Origin: Cyanoderma ruficeps
Taxonomy: Eukaryota > Chordata > Aves > Passeriformes > Timaliidae
Assembly (NCBI GenBank): GCA_008694505.1
Contig: VZDJ01000868.1
Location: 422,263-486,262, forward strand
Reading direction: 5' to 3'
Length of the DNA: 64,000 bases
In this document: in pieces, positions 26,035-44,923 of the stretch
Numbering within the stretch: the stretch's first letter is position 1
Layout: each line of letters starts with the position of its first letter
The notes under the pieces: generated by a model
Seen by the model: only the letters and a program-made list of their open reading frames with translations
Database searches by the model: none
Told to the model about the DNA's origin: nothing
Position numbers and translations under genes: made by a program

Positions 26035-28186
26035 AGGAGGTGTCCTGTCAGACCTGTTTGTGAACAAAGGATGAGGGGTGAGTGGTGGTCAGTGACCACC
26101 TTGGGCAGAGAGACCATGAAATATCAGCATTTTCTATACTGGGAAGGACACCAACAGAATTTCCACCTCGGACTTACAGCAGGCAGGCTTTGGCCTGTTT
26201 AGGACATTGATTGACAGAGTCCCTTGGGGGTCAGTCCTGAACAACAAAGGAGTGCATAAGGCTGGACATGCTTTAAAAAGGAACTGTTAAGTATTCAGGA
26301 GCAGGTTGTCTCCATGTGTAGGAACACAAGTTGCTGGGGAGAACGACCAGCCTAGTTAAACAGAGAATTTAGGCTGGAGATTAGGCAAAAAAAGAGAATC
26401 TATCATCTTTGGAAGAGGTGTCAGGTAACTTGGGAGGATGACATGACGTCATGTAGGGGAAGATCAGAAGAGTAAAAGCCCAACTAGAACTTGATTTCAC
26501 AACTACAGTAAAGACAACAAAGAAGTTCCTGTAAAAACCTTGGCAGCAAAAGGAGAGTCAAGAGTGTCTCCACCATTTCTTGAATTCAAAAGGGTAGTGC
26601 AGAGACAGGGGATGAGGAAACAGCAGAGGTACTTAATGCCTTCTTTGCATCAGTCTTCAATATCAGGATGAGTTGTTGTCAGGATACCCAGCTCCTAGAG
26701 CTGGAAGTTGGTGATGGGGAGAAGAATGAAGTCCCTATAATCCAGAAGGAGGTGGTTAGTGACCTGCCCCACCAGTTAGACACTCACAAGGCTATGGGCC
26801 CTGATGGGATCCACCCCAGAGTGGCAAAAGAATTTGCCAAATCACTCTTCATCCTTAACCAGCAGTCCTGGTTAACTGGAGAAGTTCCAGCTGACTAGAA
26901 ATTAGCAATTGTAACACCCATCTACAAGAAGGGTTGGAAGGCTGATCTGGGGAACCCCAGGCCTGTCAGCCTGACCTCAGTTCTGGGCAAAGTTATGGGG
27001 CATCATCCTGAGTGCCATCACACAGCATGTGCAGGACAACCAGGGGATCAAGCCCAGCCAACATGGATTTATAAAAGGCAGATCCTGCTTGATTAACCTG
27101 ATCTTATTCTACGACAAAGTGACCACTTAGAAGATGAGACAAAGGCTGTGGATGTGTCTATCTAGACTTCAGTAAAGCATTTGACACTGTCTCCCACAGC
27201 ATTCTCTGGAGAAACTAGCTGCTTGTGGCATACATGGGTGGACTCTGATGGGTAAAAAACTGGCTGACAGCCATGCCCAGAGAGTTATGGGGAATGAAGC
27301 TAAATCCAGGTGGGGCTGGTTGCTAGTAGTGCTCCCCAGGGCTGTTTTGGGGCTGGTCCTGGTTAACATTTTTATTGATGATCTGGATGTGGGGACTGAG
27401 AGCACCCTCAGTAAATCTGTAGACACCCAGTTGAGTGGGAGTGTGGATCTGCTGGAGGACGGGAAGGCGCTGCAGTGAGACTTGGACAGACCTGATCAAT
27501 GGGCCAAGGACAACGGCGTGAGGTTCCACAAGACCAAATGCCACATCCTGCAGGTCACCAGCTGCCTCAGTGTGAGCCAAAGTGTGCCCAAGGGGGCAAG
27601 AGGCCAATGGCACCTGGGCTGTATCAGCAGGGGTGTGGGCAGCAGGACCAGGGCAGTGCCTGTCCCTCAGCGCTGGGCACTGCTGAGGCCACACCCTGAA
27701 TGCTGTGCCTGGCTCTGGGCCCCTCGTGGAAAAGGACATTGAGAGGCTGGAGTGTGTCCAGAGAAGGGCAACAAGGCTCATGAAGGGTTCAGAAAATGTC
27801 CCCTGAGGAGTTGCTGAGGGAGCTGGGTTTGTTCAGTCTGGAGAAGAGAGGTTCAGACCTCACTCTTTCCAAGGCCCTGACAGGGGGGTGCAGGGAGCTG
27901 GGGCTGATCTCTTCTGCTGGGCTTACAGTGAGAGGACAAGAGGAAATGGCCTCAAGCTGAAATGGGGAGACTCAGACCAGGTATCATAAAAATACTTTTC
28001 ACTGTTTCGGTGGTGGTGGAATAGTTTGCTCAGGAAGAAGGTGGAGTCACCACCCCTGGAGGTGATTAAGAGGAATCTGGATTTGGCACTGGGAAATGCT
28101 TTAGTGGCATAAGGCTTGTGGTGGTGCTGAGTTGATGGTTGGGCTTGATCTTTAAGGCCTCTTCCAACCTTGATTCTATGATTATA
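26035..28186 (+). mobile_element. CR1 LINE, about 2.1 kb, degenerate ORF2 and intact 3' end
   Basis: The largest retroposon in the window. It starts within the endonuclease part of ORF2 (about 26040-26180). It continues through the linker (26200-26640) into reverse transcriptase: the frame at 26668-26898 contains DLPHQLDTHKAMGPDGIHP, a hallmark of CR1 RT, followed by a QQSWLTGEVPAD segment. Downstream are TYKKG-like, SAIT-like and GFIKGRSCLINLI-like pieces in shifting frames. Later come the YADD-region remnant and a terminal ORF2 segment (27740-28060). The 3' tail ends TTAAGGCCTCTTCCAACC then TTGATTCTATGATT at 28155-28185. Many stops and frameshifts make it inactive. It is 5'-truncated and antisense to PEPD. 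Open frames 27169-27781 on both strands belong to it. Confidence 0.95.
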
Positions 28187-29614
28187 TATCATCCTGTAAC
28201 AACAACCCTGATCCTGCATTTTTCAATACTGCTGATAGTGCTCACACTCAAAAAGCTACCACCTGCCAAAACAATTCTGCACAGTTCATCCCCTAGACTG
28301 ATGATGCAACAGCAGAAAACCAAACAAAAATCAAACAAACAAAAGAGCCATCACAAGAGACTTTAGAAATGCTGCTTAATAAGCTGTAAGGTGTCACTTG
28401 CACATTATGATGATGAGGATGTTCTAAAAACAAACTTGGAAAAGAATTTATGCAGCGGGCATGCCAGCAGCATAAACACAATCTGCTCTTTTCATGTGTC
28501 TAAAATAGGTTTAATTTTCAGGTCAGTGTGTGATATCATGACATTAATGGACAGTCTTGTTATTCTATCCATTTCCTCCAAGTTAAGTAACCTCCTGGTT
28601 TCTGACCATGATCACAAGCAATTCTGTTTGGCCATCAAAAGATGGCCAACAAATACAAAATTCTCATCTCTCTGCTTTATCAGTAATTAGCAAAAATTAT
28701 TGAGGCAAAGCTTACAATGCAGATAAAGCCTCACATATGGTAGAATCTTTACTTTCGACTTGTCTGAACAAGCATGAACAAAATCCACATCAAATAATAA
28801 TTTCAGCCTGCTGTCTTTTACAATGAGTTTCATTTCACATATCTCCAATCTTAGCTTGTCATTAGCAATGTTAATTAGTTCACTATCTCAATACCACACT
28901 AGATTCAGTAAAAACTGAGATCATTGCTAATTTGAGAAGAAAGCTTGTTCTCCCTTTAATATACTAAGAGTCGCTGCAGTGAATAATAGTAAGTCACTGT
29001 AGAAAACATCCATAGGAATTAATAATGCTTGCAATTTTCAATCGGTTACAAAATTAAAATAAATGCCACTACTTTTTAATTTCCAAGAAGATAATCAAAG
29101 GATAATTATGAATCATCACATTTACTATATTACTAACCCTGTGAGGACATACAGTGACACAGCATTCAAAGCTGGGTTATCTCTTGCTATGCCATGAGCC
29201 AAGTTCTGTATGTACACACGTGGTGTACATCCTGCCACAGCTCTTTCTGAAGGCAACCATTTTCCAATGAGCATGGTAATTGTTCTTTGCTATTTCTCTG
29301 ATGATAGAGGGGCTTATTTTAAATCTCTCATGTGGTCCAAGTTCACAAGTTTTTTGTACACGGTAAAACCCAATTATGTGGAATTTCAATCACAAGTCAT
29401 AAGAGTGGTCTGTGCAGTTAAACAGTTCTCTTGCACCAGGAGGTGACTGAAAGACAGAACATCTGAGCTTCTCCCAGGACCTCCTGCAAAGGGAAATGCT
29501 GAGAGGTTACTGGGAATATACTGAAACTGCTCTGCTCCCACCCAGCAGCTAATGGAGTCCATTGTGGACTCGATATTTCTGAGCCTGAGAACTGCTAGCT
29601 CTTCTCAAGGGAAA
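28187..29614 (-). other. PEPD intron, no recognised gene
   Basis: AT-rich intron with an A-rich low-complexity patch (28310-28350, CAAACAAAAATCAAACAAAC). No gene or repeat family is recognised, apart from the LTR that begins about 29615. Confidence 0.55.
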
Positions 29615-29857
29615 CTTTTCAACAGTTTTTCTTTTCCCAAAACAATCTTGTGTAAACAATATTCCTTTCACATAATAACAGGTGGTGTTTGTTATTTCTG
29701 TTCCTTAGACAATGGGAGAGGTGTCAGCCCTATGGACCAATAACGTGTCTTCTTAGCACAGCATGTTATAAGATGAATGAATTGTAAATAAAACCTTCTG
29801 ATTTCCACTGCCTTCTGACTGGAGTCAAGCATCTTTACTGCGTCTCCCATTGCGACA
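29615..29857 (+). mobile_element. Endogenous retrovirus LTR (ERVK-like), plus strand
   Basis: About 240 bases with dense LTR landmarks. AAAACAATCTTGTGTAAACA lies near 29639. ACAATGGGAGAGGTGTCAG follows at 29709-29727, then a CCAAT box (29737-29741) and a TATA-like TTATAAG near 29765. The poly-A signal AATAAA is at 29787-29792, with a U5-like tail CTTCTGATTTCCACTGCC...CTGGAGTCAAGCATCTTTACTGCG ending ...GCGACA. The combination is one I associate with avian ERVK-type LTRs (recalled). It lies antisense to PEPD. The U3 start is uncertain and may reach further left. No gag or pol is attached, so it is probably a solo or truncated LTR. Confidence 0.68.
29737..29792 (+). promoter_or_regulatory. Core promoter and poly-A signal of the 29.7-kb LTR
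   Basis: A CCAAT box at 29737-29741, a TATA-like TTATAAG about 25 bases on and an AATAAA at 29787-29792, spaced as in a compact retroviral U3-R. Whether it still works cannot be told from sequence. Confidence 0.5.
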
Positions 29858-31889
29858 GTCCATCACCAACCACCATGAACATTCTGAGCTCAGGTAAAAT
29901 GGGTCTCTGAGGTTGCAGTGCCCCCACAAGTGTCCAACTCCCACACTTCTCCTCTCAGCTGGGCAGAAGGGGGACAGCAGGGCAACTGGAAGTGGGCAGA
30001 TGTTTACCAGGGCAGGGGCAGCTGGACTTTCTGCATTGGATTTACATCTCCTAAAGCAGATGAGGCGCTGAGACAGGAGGTCTCCATGCTCACAGGTAAT
30101 CCTCTCCCCCATTTCTGCTGAGGCGAGCGTTCACATATTTGCAATTGTGCCTCTGTATGTCACAAAACAGAAACAATGCTCAGGGGCTTTCTAAAGCAAT
30201 TTTAAATTTAAATATATTTAAAGAGTATTTACAACCTTACTTCAGCTGGATTAGGAAATGAGTGGTGACAGCCTAATTTAAAACATCAAAGGACCAGCTG
30301 TATGTAGGGAAAGTGGGCAGGAGGGGAAGGCTGCAGGAAGTGTCTCTGAATCCAGTTGCTCTTCCAGGCAAACACATTATATCTGACTTCCCTCTGGGCA
30401 CTGAACACATGAGATTCAGCAGCTCACTCCAACGAAGCAATTAGCAGGTACCCAGCACTCGCTGTCAGAGCTGTCAGCACTAAGCTGCCTACCTGGCCCT
30501 GAACACTGAAGGTCATTTTGTATCACCATTTTTAGGAAATCCTTGATGACCCCTGCTGCCCCTAACACGGGCACAGGCAAAAAACTACTGGCTCATCAAC
30601 TCCTTCCCTGCCAGCCCCACTGCATCCACGTTGCTCCTGGGCTGCTGTGTAGTGAGATTTCTGGCTAAAAACAGAGATTGTGGCTGATCCACTTCTTCAT
30701 TCAACCCCTGTGCTANTGATCCACTTCTTCATTCAACCCTTGTGCTAGAACTAGAGACACAGAAAAATAAATACTATCAGCTACAGGATCATCTTGCACC
30801 AAACCACCATCCAGACAGCAGGCAGACTCCCATCCTACCACACAGGCCTCCAGAAACAAAGGAAAAATTAGCAGATTGCATTAGGGCTTTTAAAACGCAG
30901 GAAAAGGTCATCTTCCACCTCTCTCCCCATTTCTCATGTATTTTAAAGTTTTAAAACTAACCTTTTGATAGCAGCACCCTACATTTAAAAACACATCACC
31001 TCTAATTGCAGGGCAGCTTGGGAAAAAAGGCATTCAAGCCATTCCTGGGCTACACAACACTAACTTAAAAAAAAAAGGACAAAGAAAAAAGACATAAAAG
31101 ACTTATCAGTAACTAAGCAGACTGACATGCTGCTTGAGACTAACGGAGTGCTGGTCTCCTGTTTAATAAAAATACACAAATACCAGTGAGGGCCATGACA
31201 CAATTCAACACCATTCCCATGCCAAAACGCAACACTGAAAGATTCACCTGCGTATTTTTGTCAGCTGCAGTGGGCATCCTTATTTACTCTTTATGCATAC
31301 TTACATGAACAACTTACAAAGGTTATAATTGAGCTGAAATTGTATCCAGTCTCATGAAAAAACCAAGTATTTTTGAAGATTATCTGCTGCAGAAGTCAGT
31401 CACTTTTTCGAAAACATTCAAAGAGCAAAATCACCAGGAAATGGTAAGTGGCCAATACTGATTAGCTAAAATCATCAGCATTTCACTAAAAGGAAATACC
31501 TGAAGGAAAATAAAATTATTCTGGCTATTTTCTCTTTTTTAGTGAAATAACATGTGTGTTTTATTTTCAGTTTGTTCCACTGGAGCAAAGGAGAGAGAGA
31601 AAAATGAAAGATGAGAGCCATAATCTGGGAGAGCACTCTCAGACTTCCCCAGATAGTGAAATTTAACACTGACAGATACAACAGCAACTCATCTCAGAGC
31701 CCAAGCTCTGCTCTGGAATCAGGGACTGCACTGAAAAGGAGAGGGATAAAGAACTTTTATCAGCCTCAGCTGGTAAGAAAGGCAAGGTGTAAAAATAGTC
31801 CGTAAGCATTGTAAACCAACAAGAAAAAACTTCTGCTGCTTTCTTCCCATTTTATTCTTTGAATTATTGCCATTATAGCAGAGTGGAGT
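29858..31889 (-). other. PEPD intron, no recognised gene
   Basis: Intron sequence with modest GC-rich patches at 29890-30110 and 30530-30660. Apart from the contig-join duplication, no element is recognised. Confidence 0.5.
30685..30747. repeat. 31-bp direct duplication separated by a single N
   Basis: TGATCCACTTCTTCATTCAA... (31 bases, 30685-30715) is followed by one N at 30716 and then by the same 31 bases with a single C-to-T difference (30717-30747). A one-base gap flanked by the same sequence on both sides is the signature of two contig ends that overlap but were joined without merging. It is probably not a biological repeat. Confidence 0.9.
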
Positions 31890-32108
31890 TAAAGTTTTGT
31901 ATTAACCTGAATCTCTGGGAACATGGGGTGGGATTTATGGTTATGGCTAAAGTTTGATATGCATGTGGAACTGTATATAAGTAACACTCTTAGAGAACCA
32001 TGTGTCCATGTTAGGTGAGGATCTCCAGCATGAACCTCAGGCCTGAATAAATGATGCCCTCTTCAACACAACTTTAGTGTTAGAGATATTATTCTGATAT
32101 TTTGGACA
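31890..32108 (+). mobile_element. Probable endogenous retrovirus LTR, plus strand
   Basis: A compact LTR-like segment: U3-like sequence, a TATA box TATATAA at 31974-31980, and a poly-A signal AATAAA at 32046-32051 about 70 bases downstream. A short U5-like tail then ends ...TTTTGGACA at 32108. The next bases are TTTGGTAACA, which resemble a spacer plus the TGG start of a primer-binding site. The left boundary is a guess. The family is not identified and there is no coding part. Antisense to PEPD. Confidence 0.5.
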
Positions 32109-34659
32109 TTTGGTAACAACAGCACCTTCAGTGCTATGAAGAATAGGATAACCCCCCACAAAAATGGGCAGTGCCTACAAACAGCTGTGTGCCCAGAACT
32201 CGAGATGCAGGAAGTCACTCACCTGTTGCTACAACATACACTTTCACATCATTCCCCAATCAAACTGACATTCCAAGTAGCCACCCCAATCTTAAAAATG
32301 TTCTTTTCAATAAAAACACATAAGGAAATGCACAGAAGATTCCACACTTCATTTGGTAAAGAGTAGACAGATGAAATCTAGAAACTGATAAACACTGATC
32401 CAGAGAAGTTACCTCCAGGCCTTCAGGGCACTCTGAAACAGATAACTGTAGGTCCTAATTAGTACTTCCAGTGTGTTCATATATACACACAAAACATCTT
32501 TGTCTATATGTGCACACTTAAACAACTTTGCTGAAATCACAAATTTATTCATACACTTCTCAAGTTGAAGAGTTTGTACCATTTTGCTGTATTTTAACAC
32601 TATATTCACTACAGAGCAGTTTCATAATTAAAAGCCTTTAATTAAAGATTAAACATGAGATAAGCACAAATACTAAACAAACTGCTTCAGAGAAAACCCA
32701 GAATCTGACCTACCAAAATGACTTTCTATGCAGTTGCACATGCTGTGAATTACTGTTTGCAGATAATTGCCTTGGCTGTCTCCTTAAAGTCAACCAACCA
32801 CACATTAAATTTAAATAATATCAAACCAGAAAAGAAGTCAGGGCTGATTGGAGTTGCAGTTAAATGCATTTATTTTTTATATATATCTCAGCATTAACAC
32901 GTTACTGTTCAAAATCATTTACCAGTGTTTAACCAAATGGACAAAGAAAAGACAACACTTAGGTCCTACAAGCAGTAAGAGAAAATTTTAATTGCTTTTG
33001 GGATCTCTGCCATTATTCTTCCCAGCAGACAGAATAATAGCAGACGGCATTTAAATTTTTAGGGCCCTTTTTCCCTAAAGGAACGGGTGCAGGGATGAAT
33101 TCCACCAGTAAAAGAAACTGAAATTCTAATTATAGTCTCCAAGGCAGACACAGTAGAGCAGTCTGCCAAGACCTCTTTTATTAGCTAAATAACTTCAAAC
33201 TCTTTCAAGAAGTGTAATCCATCAAGATGTAAGGAAGAACAGAAGGCAATTTTAAATAGGTGTAGTAGCCATTTAATTAATTTATTTTTTTCAATTGAAA
33301 GACACAAATAATCTTTTCAAAAAGTTGATGTGTATGGAAGGAGCTAGCCAGGGAGGAATGAAAGTCCTGGAGAAAAAAGGCAATACACCTTGTAGACTTA
33401 CAGAAGAGTGTTCATATACCTAGTTGTTGTATGACATTTAAATCAAACTGCCAGGATCATGACATTTAAAAGCACCTGAGAGCAAATTCTGCTCTAGGGA
33501 CATTTTTGATTGCTAATGATTTCCAGAGCCAAAATTTCACTGTCAGCATGTATGGTGTGTCCAGTGAACAAAATGAACACGAATTTCATTTTAAAAAAAG
33601 TTAAAGACAGAATATAAACAATATGGGGGTTTTTTTCCTGTTACCTGGTGGTATATGTAAATACAATTTGAGGCACAGACAAATTATAGGCATGAGCCTA
33701 TAATATCTGCAGAAATTTAAGCTTAAATGTAACATTAGTTTCTCCATATTACATATGTTCTAAGGACTTTATTTGTCTTTTAAGCTACCTTGAAATCCTG
33801 ATGAAAATATGGTAGTCTCTATATTCCCTTCCCTGGATGCTGCTCTAGCCTGCTTACAAGCCTTTGAAAAACTACTGCCAAGAACCAACAGTAACTGACA
33901 TATGACTGCTATTTTCTATTTCTTCATTATGCAAATACTTTGAAAATTGAAAATACCATGTACAAGCTAAAAATAAATGGACTTGATGATCAAAACCATG
34001 CTTTATATGATAAATGCTGATGATCTAATGTAAATATTGATTCAAGAGAGGAAGCAATGTTTTCCTTAGATCTAGACACATCATTAGTGTATCAGTTAGG
34101 GCCAGCCAAACCCCTCATGGATGCCTGTACAGCACATTCTTCTCAACAAAAGAGATATCTGCTGCTTTCTTATTGATTTCTCAGCTGCAGAACACCCAGC
34201 ACACGTGTGAGCTGAGCTCCTTGTGCAGGCTAAGGACAGGTACTGCTGCCTTGTAATTGCAGACAGAATGTAATTGAACACAGCCTTTCATAAGACTCTT
34301 AAACACCCACTCATGCAGCCTTCCAAGCATAACCACACTAAAGGCAATGCTTGACCATAAACACCATTTTATTGGATGGCTTCAAACAGCTATTTCATCA
34401 AGCTTCTGTAAATTACTGTAACTCCAGGAAGAGAGATATGCTACACTTAACCAAAAAACAATGACCCCCCCCATCAAATGCATGTTTGAAGCGGATGAAG
34501 TACCACCTCAAAATAACAAAATAATGCTTACAATGGCCTTCAAACACCAATGAACTCTCAGTCTCAACTGAATCCATGCTGCATTGTCTCAGCTATTGTC
34601 TTTTCCCCCTACTACAGAGATATTATCTTTTTTATTATAATTAGTGTAAGAGCTCTTAC
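32109..34659 (-). other. PEPD intron adjoining the exon at 34660, no recognised gene
   Basis: AT-rich intron. A C8 homopolymer lies near 34465. The donor of the last visible exon is at 34654-34659 (GTAAGA on minus). Nothing else supportable. Confidence 0.6.
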
Positions 34660-34706
34660 CTCTCCAACTCGTATTCTTTCATTCCTACTTTTACGGCCTT
34701 CATTAC
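34660..34706 (-). CDS. PEPD: PEPD (prolidase) internal exon, last one visible
   Basis: A 47-base minus-strand exon with acceptor TATCTTACAG and donor GTAAGAGC. It starts in phase 0 and reads VMKAVKVGMKEYELE plus AG of a split serine or arginine codon. Human PEPD has VMKAVKVGMKEYELES at about residues 209-224 (recalled), so it is essentially identical. It is the second helix of the pita-bread domain, before the LFEHYCYSRGG exon. The next exon should begin with the third base of the split codon and encode an LFEHY-like start. I scanned the complementary patterns down to position 1 and did not find it. The intron to the exon on its 5' side is only 1.37 kb. Confidence 0.94.
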
Positions 34707-42422
<7,716 letters not shown>

Positions 42423-42467
42423 CATTCTGCAATTTCAGGATGAAGAATTTTGTTGTTCACATTAAAT
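42423..42467 (-). CDS. PEPD: PEPD (prolidase) internal exon
   Basis: A 45-base minus-strand exon. A T-rich acceptor ending TTTTTTTAG precedes it and the donor GTGAGTAA follows. The first base (A) completes the split CA-A glutamine codon; 14 codons read FNVNNKILHPEIAE; the last two bases (TG) start a cysteine codon completed by the exon at 36075-36150. Human PEPD has FEVNNTILHPEIVEC at about residues 169-183 (recalled). This segment links the N-terminal domain to the first helix of the catalytic domain. Although it is only 45 bases, both phases agree with its neighbours. A CR1 3' remnant lies about 280 bp away on its 5' side in the intron. Confidence 0.94.
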
Positions 42468-42751
42468 CTAAAAAAACCCAAAGACACTAATATTAAAAAG
42501 CAGCCAAACACAACAGCAGAGATTTCACAGTCTTTCTTTTTTAACCATGGCTTCTCTGAGGAAGTGAAAACAACTATTGTATGGGAATCCAATGGAGAAC
42601 CCAGTGGGAAGAAGGCATTTAATTTTGAAATACATGGGAATAAACCAGATACATCATTTTAACAATGTGCAGAAGCCAGTGTAACATGAAGTTTGAGACA
42701 CACGTATCACAGTTCTTTTGACAAAGATGCAATGTTGGGTTATCAGTTCAC

Positions 42752-42826
42752 TGCTGTGAGTGTGGGGTGGACCAGACTGACCTCCAGACATCCCTTCCAA
42801 ATTATTCTGTGATTTTACTTTGTACC
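42752..42826 (+). mobile_element. CR1 LINE, very short 3' remnant, plus strand
   Basis: GTGGGGTGGACCAGACTGAC then CTCCAGACATCCCTTCCAAA and TTATTCTGTGATTTTA match the consensus CR1 3' tail (GGTTGGACTAGATGACCTC..GGTCCCTTCCAACC..ATTCTGTGATT). Only about 75 bases survive. It is intronic, about 280 bp upstream in gene sense of the PEPD exon at 42423-42467. Confidence 0.75.
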
Positions 42827-44923
42827 TCAAACACTCTTCAATGAAATGAACCCAGTGAATTGCAGATTTCATCCTTTGTTCCATGCCTTCCCACCTTTGT
42901 GCGCACAGAAGTTGGCTGTGTGATAAACAAGCTTGCTTACAGGACAGTGAAAAGGAAAATGACCTCTCCATGTCCTTTTCCAATCTACAGAGGCAAAAGA
43001 GTAGCTTCCACCTGCCTTGGCCACTGACACTTCACTATTTTTCTGGTTATTTTCTACATGAGCAATCCATGTATTCTTGGAATGATTTTGAGGCTCTCTA
43101 AACAGTAACACTACAGTGGCCAATAGAGTAAGGAGCTGAGTAATTAGGTGGAACACAAGCATCGTTAAAGGGGTTTTTTTGCTTACAATTTGAATGCTTA
43201 AGGAGTGTTCTGCATCAAAGATATTTTTGTCTGCTCAGGACTGTTTGCTCTCCAGTTAGGGTATTTAAGAGAATTAAAATGCTACAAGCTCCCAACAGTT
43301 CTTTGAAAGAATGTTATGAGGCAACAGTTCATTTTCCCACATTTTTGAAGGAAAAAATTAAATCTATTCCAGGTTATTAACCATTCTTTATTCCTCAAAA
43401 GGGACCAATGAAAACACAAATCCAATTTAAAAAAAATTACTTAGAAGTCACTTCTAATTGTGTAAGGGTCTTCCTGCATCCTGAGAAAGCACAACTCCTC
43501 CCCCCTCCATATTTCTATTTTTCACAAACAGATACTCATAAACTCATAAACCCTAATAAAGAGAAGGCTAGTAGCTCTGTATTCCTACACCAAGGCACAA
43601 GCGAAAAATTTATTACAACATTCAACAAGGACAAGCTGTATATGGTATTCAATATTACGGATATTAATGAGAAATCACTGTAAAAACAACTCAAGACAAA
43701 AAGCCACCCACAGTCCCGGAACAATGCACCATTACACAATAAAATTGGTCACTTGGAAACAAGAAAGTATCAAAAGGACATATTTTCAATTTAATCATCA
43801 CCATGACAAAAATTATCACTTATGTACACTAATGCAGAAAGAAATCTACAATGGAAGGGACAGCAAAATACAAATTTATATAGAAGGAAAATATATGAAT
43901 GACATAGTAAAATCAATCTATGAATATTATTCCAAGAACCCAAAAGCCTGAGCTCCCTGTGTGGCTGGAGAACACAGCAACTGACACCACCACAGAAAAC
44001 CAAGACAGAGTTACACTGCAGCTGCAACAACAGACACAAAACCTTCCAATGTCAGCAGTATGTGGGACAGAAAACTGATCAATGAAGGGAAATGTAAGGA
44101 GACAGTGCAGCACTGGAGGGTCCAACACCAGCTCTATGCAAATAGGAGTAAACTATGGTTACTGTGAAGTAACAAAAGAAAATAAAGCACAGGGAAGGGC
44201 AGTTACAGAAGGCAGCTGACTTTGACTCTGGAAATCCACATCTCAAAAAACTGAATTGATCACTTTTACCACAAGCACAAATGGTTGAAATCAAAGGCAA
44301 ATCAAATGAGCCAAACGTGAACCTCATAGAAGAAAACTGTCTCACCCAAGCATTCAGCAAAGGGGGGAAATTGTACACTGGTGTAGACTTAGAGCAGCTC
44401 AATCTTTCGGAAAAGCCATTTCAGCTACAATCCCCGGATTTTATCTTTCCTGGCCATAAAGGCTCTTCTTGAACTGTCTTTGTACTGTCAGAAGTCCAAG
44501 TCTTACTAGCTGGGACCACCTACTATGTGGCAGTTCCTTGAAATTCTGATTTGCTGTCAATTGGGGAAGCTCATTAAACACCCAGAGATGCAGCACGATT
44601 GAATCAGGAGGGTGCTCATGGGTGGAAAAGATCCACAGAAGTTCTGTTCTGAGAGAACAGAAGTTCTCTCTCTCACTTGCAAGCCAGACTTTCTGATGTA
44701 ATGGCAACTAGAAAACAAGGTGTTAGACCTCTGAGACACAGCATCAATCCATGTGTGTGAGAGAATATATTGTACTTTCTCAAGGAGGTCAAAGACTAAG
44801 GACAGAACTGTCTCAGCTCCACTCATCTCATGGAAGCTGTGGGTCCTGTGTGAGCAGCCACAAGGCCACCTGTTTATAACTGTGAGACTTCTGATGACGC
44901 CAATTACACTTCACTTTGGTCAC
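42827..44923 (-). other. PEPD intron left of the ERV, no recognised gene
   Basis: AT-rich intron. Frames such as 43408-43683 plus and 44079-44402 minus match no family I know. Confidence 0.5.

Noticed and set aside
26668..26898. 76-residue plus frame as a host gene
   Set aside because: It carries the CR1 reverse transcriptase signature and sits inside a CR1 element.
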